Source: an uncultured Coriobacteriaceae bacterium
Lineage (GTDB): Bacteria > Actinomycetota > Coriobacteriia > Coriobacteriales > Atopobiaceae
Reading direction: 5' to 3'
NCBI GenBank assembly: GCA_902791035.1
Contig: CADAUA010000001.1
Location: 248,001-312,000, forward strand
DNA: 64,000 bases
The notes below the pieces were generated by a model, which searched no databases, was not told the DNA's origin, and saw nothing but the letters and a program-made list of their open reading frames with translations. Positions 1 to 7,923 of the stretch are shown here, one piece after another. The translations under genes were made by a program, and so were the position numbers. Each line of letters starts with the position of its first letter. The first letter of the stretch is position 1.

Positions 1-1
1 C

Positions 2-1453
2 GCGCTCAACTACGCCCTGGGCGAGATCCTCACCTTCGGCCCCGTGATCGACCCGCCCAAGGCCACACCCGAGCGCGCCGAGGCCATGGCCGTGCTCGAC
101 GGCGAGCGCCAGGCGCTCCTGGCCGCGCCCGCCACCGGGGCGCTCCTGGACCGCCTCCAGCAGAACGAGGCCATCCTGGACGTCACCCACCGCGCCCAGC
201 TGAAGATCCTCAAGCGCGACCGCGCCAGCCTGGTGAACGTCCCGCCCGAGCTCCAGGAGGAGTTCACCCGCCTGACCACCGAGTCCGACGACGTGTGGCG
301 CCGTGCCAAGGCGGCAGACGACTGGGCGTCCTTCGAGCCCTACCTGGACCGCATCGTGGACCTCATGGTCCGCATGGCCCAGGCCAAGGACCCCAGCAAG
401 GACCCCTACGACGTGTGGCTCGACGAGTACGAGCACGGCACCGACCGCGCCTTCTACGACGGGTTCTTCTCGCAGGTAAAGGAGTGCGTGGTGCCGCTCC
501 TGGCCGACTGCATGGCCTCGCGCCACAAGCCCTCCGCCAAGCCGGTGCAGGGCAACTTCGACGAGGCGCGCCAGTGGCAGCTGGCCCGCGACATCATGGA
601 CCTGGAGGGCGTGGACACCGACGCCCTCTGGATCGGCAAGACCGAGCATCCCTTCACGGGCGGCCCAGGCATCGGCTTTACCGTGATCGCCTCGCACGTG
701 TACCCGAGCAACCTGCTCTCCAACGTCTTCAGCATGCTCCACGAGGGCGGCCACGTGCTCTACGAGCAGAACGTGGACCCAGCCTACCGCTTCACCTCCC
801 TCAAGGGCGGCACCTCCTCCGGCATGCACGAGGCCCAGTCGCGCTTCTTCGAGAACTACGTGGGACGCTCCCGGGCCTTTGCCGACCCCATGTGCCGCCT
901 CCTGGCCAAGCACTTCCCGGGCCAGCTGGGTCGCATGACGGCCTACCAGCTCTTCATGGCCGAGAACTGCGCCGAGCCCTGTCTCATCCGCTGCGATGCC
1001 GACGAGCTCACCTACCCGCTCCACATCATCGTGCGCTACGAGATCGAGCAGCTGCTCTTCTCGGGCGAGGCCAAGGCGGCGGACGTCCCCGGCCTCTGGG
1101 CCGAGAAGTACCGGCAGTACCTGGGCCTCGGCGTGCCCAACTACACCGACGGCGCCCTCCAGGACACCCACTGGGCCGACGGCTCCTTCGGCTACTTCCC
1201 CACCTACGCCCTGGGCAACGCCTTTGGCGCCCAGTTCCGCGACGCCATGATCGCGCAGGGGGTGGACTTCGAGGGCGCCTGCGCTTCCGGCGACCTGGCA
1301 CCCATCCGCACCTGGCTCCGCGACAACATCTGGCACTGGGGTCGCGCCAAGGACTCGGACGAGCTCATCCAGGCAGCGTGCGGCGAGCCCTTCGACCCGT
1401 CGCACTACACGCGCTACCTGGTGGAGAAGTTCAGTTCCATCTACGGGCTCTAG
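2..1453 (+). CDS. M32 family metallocarboxypeptidase (5' truncated by window edge)
   Basis: Zinc carboxypeptidase of the M32 (Taq) family, which removes C-terminal residues from cytosolic peptides. The active-site HEGGH (HExxH) lies at 740-754, about residue 247 of the visible frame. It is followed by the family-typical stretches GMHEAQSRFFEN and TYPLHIIVRYEIE. The reading frame is open to the left edge. The first possible start inside the window is a GTG at 44, but residues before it (ALNYALGEILTFGP) continue in frame, and M32 enzymes are usually near 500 aa against 483 visible codons. I therefore call it 5' partial, with a short N-terminal piece missing. It ends 19 bp before dtd on the same strand, so the two may be co-transcribed. 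Family assignment is firm; substrate preference cannot be read from sequence. Confidence 0.93.
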   Translation, partial: ALNYALGEILTFGPVIDPPKATPERAEAMAVLDGERQALLAAPATGALLDRLQQNEAILDVTHRAQLKILKRDRASLVNVPPELQEEFTRLTTESDDVWRRAKAADDWASFEPYLDRIVDLMVRMAQAKDPSKDPYDVWLDEYEHGTDRAFYDGFFSQVKECVVPLLADCMASRHKPSAKPVQGNFDEARQWQLARDIMDLEGVDTDALWIGKTEHPFTGGPGIGFTVIASHVYPSNLLSNVFSMLHEGGHVLYEQNVDPAYRFTSLKGGTSSGMHEAQSRFFENYVGRSRAFADPMCRLLAKHFPGQLGRMTAYQLFMAENCAEPCLIRCDADELTYPLHIIVRYEIEQLLFSGEAKAADVPGLWAEKYRQYLGLGVPNYTDGALQDTHWADGSFGYFPTYALGNAFGAQFRDAMIAQGVDFEGACASGDLAPIRTWLRDNIWHWGRAKDSDELIQAACGEPFDPSHYTRYLVEKFSSIYGL

Positions 1454-1472
1454 GCCCTAGGCGAGGTGCAGC

Positions 1473-1934
1473 ATGAGGGCCTTGTTGCAGCGCGTCGAGG
1501 GCGCACGGGTGGAGGTCGAGGGCAGGGAGGTCGGCTCCTGCGGGGCCGGCTTGCTCGTGCTTCTGGGCGTGGCACCCACGGACACGCCGCAGATCTGCGA
1601 CCGCCTGTGGCACAAGACCTCCCACCTGCGGATCTTCGCGGACGAAGAAGGCCGCACCAACCGCTCCCTCCTCGATGTGGGCGGCTCGGTGCTCGTGGTC
1701 TCGCAGTTCACGCTCTACGCCGACGCCCGGCGCGGCAACCGCCCCTCGCTCAACGGGGCGGCCCCGCCCGGACTCGCGGAGGAGCTCTACGAGCGCTTCC
1801 TGGCCGACGCGCGTTCGGAGCTCGGCGAGGCGCGCGTGGGACATGGGACCTTTGGCGCCCACATGCGGGTAGGGCTTGTTAACGATGGGCCCTTCACAGT
1901 GCTTCTCGACTCGGACGAGCTCGGTATGGGCTAG
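1473..1934 (+). CDS. dtd: D-aminoacyl-tRNA deacylase
   Basis: Cytosolic proofreading enzyme that hydrolyses D-amino acids (and mischarged glycine) from tRNA. The 153-aa length is typical of DTD. The two signature motifs are present: SQFTLYA at residues 77-83 and a Gly-cisPro loop NDGPFT near residues 137-142. The family more often has NxGPVT, so Phe replaces Val here, which is probably neutral. The ATG at 1473 is chosen because the conserved MRALLQRV N-terminus starts there. It lies 19 bp after the carboxypeptidase. A short gap leads to mscL, which has its own ribosome-binding site. Confidence 0.95.
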   Translation: MRALLQRVEGARVEVEGREVGSCGAGLLVLLGVAPTDTPQICDRLWHKTSHLRIFADEEGRTNRSLLDVGGSVLVVSQFTLYADARRGNRPSLNGAAPPGLAEELYERFLADARSELGEARVGHGTFGAHMRVGLVNDGPFTVLLDSDELGMG

Positions 1935-2003
1935 GATTCTGCATTTGTAGGGACGGCTGCGGCCATCCCCTGGCACCTGCACGCGATCCAGAAGGAGTTT
2001 TGC

Positions 2004-2447
2004 ATGGGCAGTTTCATGAAGGAGTTCCGGGAGTTCATCCAGCGCGGCAACGTGATGGACATGGCAGTGGGCGTCATCATCGGCGGCGCCTTCACGAACA
2101 TCGTCACGTCCCTCACCGAGAACATCATCAACCCGCTGATCACCGTCCTCACGGGCGGCAACGGCACCGAGATCGGCGGCCTCGTGGTCCCTGGCACCAC
2201 GATCGACTTCGGCGCATTCATCAGCGCCGTGATCAACTTCCTGATCGTGGCCCTCATCGTGTTCTGCCTCGTCAAGAGCGTGAACAAGTTCGAGGATGCC
2301 GAGGCAAAGCTCCTGCACAAGGAGAAGGCCGAGGAGGAGGCCGCGCCCGTGCCCGTGTGCCCGCACTGCCTCGAGGAGGTCAAGGAGGGAGCCACGCGCT
2401 GCCCGCACTGCGGTGGCGAGATTCCCGGCGGCGCCCACGCCGAGTAG
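2004..2447 (+). CDS. mscL: Large-conductance mechanosensitive channel with C-terminal zinc ribbon
   Basis: Homopentameric membrane channel that opens under hypo-osmotic stress and vents solutes. The N-terminal amphipathic helix (MKEFREFIQRGNVMDMAVG) and pore helix are canonical, with a second membrane segment at about residues 70-92. Beyond the usual cytoplasmic helix the protein carries an extra tail with paired CPHC motifs, Cys at 119, 122, 133 and 136, forming a predicted zinc ribbon. Standard MscL (about 136 aa in E. coli) lacks it. The ATG at 2004 follows an AAGGAG-type site. Zinc tails of this kind occur in some Gram-positive MscL proteins, but their role is unknown. A metal- or redox-sensing or scaffold role is conjecture. 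The gene faces manA across a strong bidirectional hairpin. Confidence 0.95.
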   Translation: MGSFMKEFREFIQRGNVMDMAVGVIIGGAFTNIVTSLTENIINPLITVLTGGNGTEIGGLVVPGTTIDFGAFISAVINFLIVALIVFCLVKSVNKFEDAEAKLLHKEKAEEEAAPVPVCPHCLEEVKEGATRCPHCGGEIPGGAHAE

Positions 2448-2456
2448 CTCCCGCCC

Positions 2457-2525
2457 GTGACGCGGGGTCGGAGCTGCTGTCACGCGGGGTCGGAGCTGCT
2501 GTCACGCTCTTGCACCCTCTGTCAC
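2457..2525. repeat. Tandem 22-bp intergenic repeat with TGTCAC words
   Basis: Two head-to-tail 22-bp units (2457-2478 and 2479-2500) differ at a single base. TGTCAC words start at 2478, 2500 and 2520, so spacing is 22 then 20 bp. Each unit contains GGGGTCGGAGCTGC. The array sits in the 3' space between convergent mscL and manA, just before a long hairpin. Related words occur in the array at 48651-48827 and inside metH (27612-27631). Confidence 0.8.
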
Positions 2526-2526
2526 G

Positions 2527-2615
2527 AATAACGGACACAAGTCGCACCCCAGCCGAGCGAATCCTGCGGAAACGCTCGGCTGGGGTGCTTGCTCTGCCAA
2601 CATCTGTCCGTTATT
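2527..2615. terminator. Long inverted repeat between convergent mscL and manA
   Basis: Inner arms of 16 bp are perfectly complementary (2544-2559 and 2573-2588, 13-nt loop). An outer pair of 11 bp (2527-2537 AATAACGGACA with 2605-2615) is also perfect. There is no clear T-tract on either side. Its position between two converging genes suggests a bidirectional transcription stop, but the extended two-level symmetry also fits a palindromic mobile or REP-like element. Confidence 0.7.
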
Positions 2616-2643
2616 CGCCGCCCGCGCCCGGCAGCCCGCGCCC

Positions 2644-3612
2644 CTACAGCGGCAGGTGCGAGGTGATGAGCGTCATCTTCCCCTCGAGCGTCAGCGCGCC
2701 CGAGCCCGCGGGCACCAGGAAGTGGCTGCCCTTGGCCACCGGATGGGCGACGCCCGCCGCAGCGTCCACGGCCGTGCCCTCCCCCTCGATCACGGAGCAG
2801 CACAGGAAGCTCCATGGGGCATCCAGGACCTTCTTGCCATCCACGCGCACCCGCTCGACGGTGAAGTTGGGACAGTCCATGAGGTCCGTGACGCCGTCCT
2901 TCTCGACCGCCGTCACCTCGCCGGACGTGGGCGCCTGGGCCGCGTAGTCCACCACGTCCAAGCTCTGCTGGATGTGGAGCGGGCGGGTGCTCCCATCGGC
3001 CTGCCTGCGGTCGAAGTCGTACACACGGTAGGTCACGTCGGAGGACTGCTGGGTCTCCAGGATCTCCGTCCCGCCCATGATGGCGTGCACCGTGCCCGGC
3101 TCGATGCGGAAGAAGTCCCCGGCATTGCAGGGCACGTAGTTGAGCATGTCGTCCCAGCGGCCCTCGGCGATCATGGCAGCCAGCTCCTCGCGGTCGTGCG
3201 CGCGCTGGCCGATGATGATGCGCGTGCCGGGCTCCGCCCCCAGCACGTACCAGCACTCGCGCTTGCCCAGGGAGCCGTTCTCGTGCTCGGCTGCGTAGGC
3301 GTCGTCGGGATGCACCTGCACGGAGAGGTTGTCGCGCGCGTCCAGGATCTTGATCAGCAGCGGAAAGCGGTCGCCCTCAGCGCCGGCAAAGAGCTCGTGG
3401 TGGTTGTCCCAGAGGTCGGAGAGGGTGTGGCCCGCCCAGGCGCCCTCCGCGATGGGGCAGTCTCCATTGGGATGGGCGCTTATGGCCCAGCACTCGCCAA
3501 TGGGGCCGTCGGGAATCTGGTAGCCGAAGTCAGTCTCGAGCTTGCGACCTCCCCAGATCTTCTCGTGGAAGACGGGAACGGGAAAGATGAGGTCGAGCTT
3601 GTCGTTTGGCAT
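2644..3612 (-). CDS. manA: Mannose-6-phosphate isomerase, class I type
   Basis: Zinc enzyme interconverting mannose-6-phosphate and fructose-6-phosphate, feeding PTS-imported mannose into glycolysis or supplying mannose for glycans. At 322 aa it matches the short Bacillus-type ManA. Visible are the N-terminal FHEKIWGGRKL, the metal-site QVHPDDAYA, and a downstream cupin-like PGTVHAIMGG. The frame extends upstream to 3744 without a stop. I start at the ATG at 3612 because it has a good AGGAGGG site and gives the family's normal N-terminus (MPNDKLDLIFPV). The longer frame runs back through the palindromic repeat at 3659-3708. A role with the mannose-family PTS at 54-57 kb is plausible but is inference. 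Confidence 0.93.
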   Translation of the reverse strand: MPNDKLDLIFPVPVFHEKIWGGRKLETDFGYQIPDGPIGECWAISAHPNGDCPIAEGAWAGHTLSDLWDNHHELFAGAEGDRFPLLIKILDARDNLSVQVHPDDAYAAEHENGSLGKRECWYVLGAEPGTRIIIGQRAHDREELAAMIAEGRWDDMLNYVPCNAGDFFRIEPGTVHAIMGGTEILETQQSSDVTYRVYDFDRRQADGSTRPLHIQQSLDVVDYAAQAPTSGEVTAVEKDGVTDLMDCPNFTVERVRVDGKKVLDAPWSFLCCSVIEGEGTAVDAAAGVAHPVAKGSHFLVPAGSGALTLEGKMTLITSHLPL

Positions 3613-3658
3613 GTGCCCTCCTAGCGCGTATGTGCGAACGACTAGAGCATACCCCGCC

Positions 3659-3708
3659 GTGCCAAGAGTGTCAGACACTTTTGGCACGCTCAGACACTTT
3701 TGGCACGC
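3659..3708. repeat. Palindrome plus 19-bp tandem repeat (GTGTCAGACAC core)
   Basis: Arms 3659-3672 and 3674-3687 pair at 13 of 14 positions around a single central base. The right arm is part of a 19-bp unit (3671-3689) that is repeated exactly at 3690-3708. The core AGTGTC-N-GACACTTTTG is shared with the perfect palindrome at 26913-26945. It lies between the antiporter 3' end and the manA start, so it may end antiporter transcription. Confidence 0.8.
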
Positions 3709-3724
3709 TCGCGGTGGACGGGAG

Positions 3725-5101
3725 CTACTGGTCCTCGGGGGCACCCGGGTCGTTCACCCGCGCGAAGTACTCGGCCGACGAGAGGTGCGGTCCGGCCTTG
3801 ACGGTGCGGCGGTCGAGCTCGCGGAAGCGCTCGTGGGCGCGGTGGGAGTCCACGCGGTGCTGGTGAATCACCTCGCCCGCCGTGTGGTCGCCATGGGCGA
3901 TCTCGCGCACGGCCTCCACGGGGTGGGCGTCGGCCGTCACGCGCACGAACGACGTGAGCACCGGCATCACGAGCACCGTGATGGCCCCCGCCGTCACCAG
4001 GACCGATGCATCGGCCGAGCTCATGGCGCCCGCCTCGACCGCCACGTTCGTGATGGCCACGACCAGCGGGAGCGCCATCGAGCAGTAGGTGGCGCAGGCC
4101 AGCGTCTCCTGCCAGGTAAGGTCGCGCGTCTCGGGACACACCCGCAGCGAGACCGCCACGACCACCCCGCGCACGACCACGAGCAGGGCGATGAAGACCA
4201 CCACGAGCCCCGGGTCCGAGAAGACCGCCGCGAGGTCGATCCCCGCGCCCGAGACCACGAAGAAGACCGGGATCAGGAAGCCCGACCCGATGGCGTCGAG
4301 CTTGGACTCCAGGACCTTGTCGCCGTCGGGAATCAGCTGGCGCAGGATGAAGCCCGCAGCAAAGGCGCCCAGCACCGAGTCCAGCGAGAAGCGCTTGGCC
4401 AGGACCAGGAGGAACACGAGGAGCAGCTCGACGAAGAGCAGGATCGACTGCGTGGAGGAGCCCGCCGACGACCGAAGGAATTCGCGCAGCCGGCTGCCCC
4501 AGCGCTCCGTTCGGCGTGGCATGAGGGCAAGAAGGACGCACACGACCGTGAAGGCGACGACCTCCAGGAGCGTCTGCAGCTTGGAGCGGGCTGAGAGCAG
4601 GAAGGCCATGGCCAGCACCGGCAGGACCTCGCCTGTGCAGGCATATACCGTGAGGGCCCGGCCCATGCGGGTCTCGGTGAGGCCACGGGTGCGCATGATG
4701 GGGGCCAGGGTGCCGTAGGCCGTGGTGGTGAGCATGATCGCGAAGGCCATGCCCGCGATGCCGGTAAAGCGCCGGTAGGGGGCAAAGGCCACGTAGAGAA
4801 GGGCGATGCCCAGGCTGGCGAACCAGGCAAGCGAGGCATGGCGGCCCATGCGGCCGGTGAGGTCCTGGGGATGGATCTCGTAGCCGGCCATGAGGAAGAG
4901 GAAGGCCATGCCGAGCTCCGAGAGGAGGCGCAGCGGCTCGCCCGGCTGGATGAGGCCCAGCCCGCTGGGGCCCAGGATGGCCCCGGCGAAGACCAGGAAG
5001 ACCACCGACGGGATCGCGCGACCGGGCACCAAGCTCGCCACGAAGGGTGCGAGCGCGGCAACCAGCAGGATGACGGCGAGCGAGGTGAGCTGAGAGGCCA
5101 T
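3725..5101 (-). CDS. CPA2-family cation:proton antiporter (KefB/NapA-like)
   Basis: Integral membrane monovalent cation/proton antiporter of 458 aa with 12-13 predicted hydrophobic segments. Typical family sequence is present, including ILGPSGLGLIQPGEP near residue 45 and MAFLFLMAGYEIHPQDL near residue 70. There is no C-terminal TrkA-N (RCK) domain as in KefB/KefC, only a short charged tail after about residue 400. It is thus nearer the NapA-type antiporters used for pH and sodium homeostasis. The start at 5101 has an AGAAGGG site. It is divergent from the trp operon, with the T-box leader in the space between. Ion specificity cannot be told from sequence. Confidence 0.88.
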   Translation of the reverse strand: MASQLTSLAVILLVAALAPFVASLVPGRAIPSVVFLVFAGAILGPSGLGLIQPGEPLRLLSELGMAFLFLMAGYEIHPQDLTGRMGRHASLAWFASLGIALLYVAFAPYRRFTGIAGMAFAIMLTTTAYGTLAPIMRTRGLTETRMGRALTVYACTGEVLPVLAMAFLLSARSKLQTLLEVVAFTVVCVLLALMPRRTERWGSRLREFLRSSAGSSTQSILLFVELLLVFLLVLAKRFSLDSVLGAFAAGFILRQLIPDGDKVLESKLDAIGSGFLIPVFFVVSGAGIDLAAVFSDPGLVVVFIALLVVVRGVVVAVSLRVCPETRDLTWQETLACATYCSMALPLVVAITNVAVEAGAMSSADASVLVTAGAITVLVMPVLTSFVRVTADAHPVEAVREIAHGDHTAGEVIHQHRVDSHRAHERFRELDRRTVKAGPHLSSAEYFARVNDPGAPEDQ

Positions 5102-5313
5102 GTGGTCCGCCCTTCTCTGCGACGATGGGAGGCAACAAGAACGGTACCACCGCCGACGGGATTCCGCGCCGGTGCAACCGGCGCGCTATGTTGGTCCGAA
5201 CCACCGCAAGAAACCCGCCGTACGCCCCGCCCGCCGCCGGCCCGATCGCATCCGCCCGCCGCGCGTTTGTTACCGTTTGGTGTCCAAAACCGGGCAACAA
5301 GCCCCTCCCCACC

Positions 5314-5319
5314 TATAGT
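5314..5319 (+). promoter_or_regulatory. Possible -10 element for the trp leader
   Basis: TATAGT about 65 bp ahead of the T-box AGAGAG element is a good -10 match. No convincing -35 is visible at 17 bp, so the promoter call is tentative. The surrounding stretch from 5102 to about 5370, between the divergent antiporter and the leader, shows no coding potential. Confidence 0.35.
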
Positions 5320-5374
5320 TACCGGCAATCGAATAGCACCGCCAAACCGATGAGACGGGGATAACGGCAGCACA

Positions 5375-5643
5375 TGCGCGCACAGAGAGTTCGGGCAGCT
5401 GAGATCCGAGCCGAGATGCAGGTTGTCAAATGGGCCGTCGAGGGCGTCCTGAAAGCCGTGGGTCGAACCCGCAGCAAGTAGGTGACGACGTAAGGCACGC
5501 GTCAGAGGCCGGGGATGTGCAGGCATCCCGCAAAGCGCACGGCATCACGCCGTGAATCAAGGTGGCACCGCGGACCAGCAATGGCCCGTCCTTGGCTGTA
5601 TGGACGTATCTACATCCATGGGTCGAGGACGGGCCGTTTTTCG
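5375..5643 (+). promoter_or_regulatory. T-box leader, tryptophan specific
   Basis: A T-box riboswitch senses uncharged tRNA and lets transcription read into the operon when the amino acid is scarce. The T-box sequence AAGGTGGCACCGCGG is exact at 5559-5573. A stem I AGAGAG element is at 5384-5389, followed by an apical hairpin (TCGG...CCGA, 5390-5408). At the distance expected for the specifier loop stands TGG (5431-5433), the Trp codon, which agrees with trpE downstream. The leader ends in a hairpin with a T-run, the terminator that competes with the antiterminator. The specifier assignment rests on spacing, not on a folded model. Confidence 0.9.
5583..5642 (+). terminator. T-box regulated intrinsic terminator
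   Basis: Arms GGCCCGTCC (5583-5591) and GGACGGGCC (5627-5635) are perfectly complementary and are followed by GTTTTTCG. The left arm lies right after the T-box sequence. This is the standard transcription-attenuating arrangement, so control is by termination and not by hiding the ribosome-binding site. Confidence 0.88.
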
Positions 5644-5704
5644 TACGCCAAGCGCGCCAAACACACCGACGCGCCGACCCGCCCGAACCCGGAGGGGAGG
5701 GAAC

Positions 5705-7219
5705 ATGCTCGACGGCAGGGTCACGCACCCCACGCTGGAGGAGGTCGGTACCATCGCCGCCACCGGCGACTACCGCAAGGTACCCGTGATGCGCGAGCTC
5801 ATGGGCGACGGCATAACCGTCATCGAGGCCTTCCGCGCGCTCAGCGCCCACAGCCGCCACTGCTTCATGCTGGAGAGCGCCGAGCCCGACCAGCACACCG
5901 GCCGCTACTCCTTCCTGGGCTTCGAGCCCACGCTGGAGCTCTCCTGCACGTCCGGTCACCTGCGCGTCGTGACGGATCCCGAGGGGCCCCAGCCGCGCGT
6001 GACCGAGTGCCACGTGGACCACCCTGCCGACGCCATCCGCCAGGTCATCGCGGCCAACCGCGCGCCCCAGCTCGAGGGCTTCCCGCCGCTGGCAGGGGGC
6101 CTCGTGGGCTACTTCTCCTACGACTACCTCAAGTACGCCGAGCCCACCCTGCGCCGCGACGACCTGGACCACGGGGACTTCCGCGACGTGGACCTCATGC
6201 TCTTCGAGCAGCTGGTGGTCTTCGACACCTACCGGTCCACGATCAAGCTCATCGCCCTCGTGGACCTGGGCGACCCGACGGGCCTCGCGCACGCCTACGC
6301 CGCGGCCGAGGACAAGATCTGCGGCATGCAGGCCCTTCTCGCCTCCGGCGAGCGTCGCCACTACCAGCCCCTCCACCTCACCTCGCCGCTGACGCCGCGC
6401 TTCTCGGCCGCGCAGTTCGCCTCGATGGTTGAGGCCGCCAAGCGCCACATCTTCGAGGGCGACATCTTCCAGGTGGTGCTCTCCAACCCCCTCACTGCCA
6501 CGGCCGAGGGCAGCCTCTTCGACGTCTACCGGCTCCTGCGCTGCGAGAACCCCTCGCCCTACATGTTCTACTTCTCCTCCGACGACATCGAGCTCGCCGG
6601 CGCCTCGCCCGAGACCCTGGGACGCCTGACCGACGGCGTGCTGGAGACCTACCCGCTCGCCGGCACCCGCCCGCGCGGCGCCACGCCCCAGGAGGACGAG
6701 GCGCTGGAGCGCGAGCTCCTGGCCGACCAGAAGGAGCTGGCCGAGCACACCATGCTCGTGGACCTGGGCAGGAACGACCTGGGCCACATATCAAAGATCG
6801 GCTCAGTGCACGTGGACCGCCTCATGGACGTGCTGCGCTTCTCCCACGTCATGCACATCGGCTCCACCGTGCGCTCGCAGATAGCCGACGACAAGGACGC
6901 CCTTGACGCCATAGACTCGATCCTTCCCGCCGGCACCCTCTCCGGCGCGCCAAAGATCGAGGCCTGCACCATCATCCAGGAGCTGGAGGGCTCCCAGCGC
7001 GGCATCTACGGCGGCGCCATCGGCTACCTGGACCTCTCCGGCAACCTGGACACCTGCATCGGCATCCGCCTGGCATACAAGAAGGCCGGCACGGTGTGCG
7101 TGCAGTCCGGCGCGGGCATCGTGGCCGACAGCGTGCCCGAGCGCGAGCACCAGGAGTGCCTGAACAAGGCCCGTGCCGTGGTCAACGCCATCCGCGAGGC
7201 GGAGGGAGGCCTGGAATGA
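5705..7219 (+). CDS. trpE: Anthranilate synthase component I
   Basis: Large subunit of anthranilate synthase, which turns chorismate plus ammonia into anthranilate, the first committed tryptophan step. The 504-aa chain has the N-terminal Trp-binding element (FMLESAEPDQHTGRYSF, residues near 56-72), so feedback inhibition is expected. The C-terminal chorismate-binding core includes GRNDLGHISK, PAGTLSGAPK and SGAGIVADSVPE. The open frame runs back into the T-box leader. The ATG at 5705 is chosen for its GGAGGGGAGGGAAC site just after the leader terminator. The stop overlaps the trpG start as ATGA, so translation is coupled. Confidence 0.97.
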   Translation: MLDGRVTHPTLEEVGTIAATGDYRKVPVMRELMGDGITVIEAFRALSAHSRHCFMLESAEPDQHTGRYSFLGFEPTLELSCTSGHLRVVTDPEGPQPRVTECHVDHPADAIRQVIAANRAPQLEGFPPLAGGLVGYFSYDYLKYAEPTLRRDDLDHGDFRDVDLMLFEQLVVFDTYRSTIKLIALVDLGDPTGLAHAYAAAEDKICGMQALLASGERRHYQPLHLTSPLTPRFSAAQFASMVEAAKRHIFEGDIFQVVLSNPLTATAEGSLFDVYRLLRCENPSPYMFYFSSDDIELAGASPETLGRLTDGVLETYPLAGTRPRGATPQEDEALERELLADQKELAEHTMLVDLGRNDLGHISKIGSVHVDRLMDVLRFSHVMHIGSTVRSQIADDKDALDAIDSILPAGTLSGAPKIEACTIIQELEGSQRGIYGGAIGYLDLSGNLDTCIGIRLAYKKAGTVCVQSGAGIVADSVPEREHQECLNKARAVVNAIREAEGGLE

Positions 7220-7803
7220 TCCTGCTCATAGACAACTACGACTCCTTCTCCTACAACCTCTACCAGCTGCTGGGCGCCGAGGATCCAGACATCCGCGTGG
7301 TGCGCAGCGACGCCCTCACCGTAGCCGACGTGGCCGCGAGCGGGGCGGACGCCGTGGTCCTCTCCCCCGGCCCGGGCAAGCCCACCGACGCCGGCATCTG
7401 CGAGGACGTGGTGCACGAGCTCTCCGGCGCCTTGCCGATCCTGGGCGTCTGCCTGGGGCACCAGGCCATCTGCGAGGCCTTTGGGGCCACCATCGTCCAC
7501 GCCCTGGAGCTCATGCACGGCAAGGCCTCGGTGGCCGACCTCAACCCCAGCTGCGAGCTCTTCCGCGACGTGCCCTTCCCCACCAAGGTGGGGCGCTACC
7601 ACTCGCTGGAGGTGGACCCGGCCACGCTGCCGGACTTCCTGCGCGTGACCGCCACCACAGCCACCGGCGAGGTCATGGCCGTGGCCCACGCGGAACACCC
7701 CACCTTTGGCCTGCAGTTCCACCCGGAGAGCGTGCTCACGCCCGCCGGCCCCATAATCGCCAGGAACTTCGTTCGCATCGCACGCGAGTTCCGGCGGCAA
7801 TAG
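7216..7803 (+). CDS. trpG: Anthranilate synthase component II (glutamine amidotransferase)
   Basis: Class I glutamine amidotransferase subunit that supplies ammonia to TrpE. The 195-aa protein begins MILLIDNYDSFSYNL and has the oxyanion element SPGPGKP, the nucleophile Cys79 in GVCLGHQAI, and the His-Glu pair in FHPESVLT near the C-terminus. The start overlaps the trpE stop by 4 nt (ATGA). An earlier in-frame start at 7096 would lie deep inside trpE and is rejected. It is followed by a 120-bp space with a strong repeat hairpin before trpD, the only large gap inside the operon. Confidence 0.97.
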   Translation: MILLIDNYDSFSYNLYQLLGAEDPDIRVVRSDALTVADVAASGADAVVLSPGPGKPTDAGICEDVVHELSGALPILGVCLGHQAICEAFGATIVHALELMHGKASVADLNPSCELFRDVPFPTKVGRYHSLEVDPATLPDFLRVTATTATGEVMAVAHAEHPTFGLQFHPESVLTPAGPIIARNFVRIAREFRRQ

Positions 7804-7806
7804 GGC

Positions 7807-7899
7807 AAACACCGGGGGTACTCCCCTGAAACACCGGGGGTACTCCCCTGTGTTTGCCCCAAACAAAGGGGAGTACCCCCGGTGTTTCCGGTGTTTGCC
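7807..7899. repeat. Intra-operon repeat: two 22-bp direct units and an inverted copy
   Basis: The units 7807-7828 and 7829-7850 are identical 22-mers containing CCGGGGGTACTCCCC. An inverted copy of 21 nt follows at 7867-7887, and a partial CCGGTGTTT repeat follows that. The RNA would form a very stable hairpin between trpG and trpD. It has no T-run, so it may be an RNA-processing or partial-attenuation site, or simply a repeat insertion. The GGTACTCCC core also appears in the palindrome at 36733-36760. Confidence 0.85.
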
Positions 7900-7923
7900 A
7901 CTGGCAAGAAGAAAGGAAAGACC

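Noticed and set aside
3613-3744. N-terminal extension of manA through the palindromic repeat
   Set aside because: The extension translates the intergenic repeat, and the ATG at 3612 has a strong ribosome site and the family N-terminus.
5455-5475. GGGTCGAACCC motif that resembles a tRNA T-arm
   Set aside because: No acceptor stem, D-arm or anticodon arm can be fitted around it, and it lies within the T-box leader.
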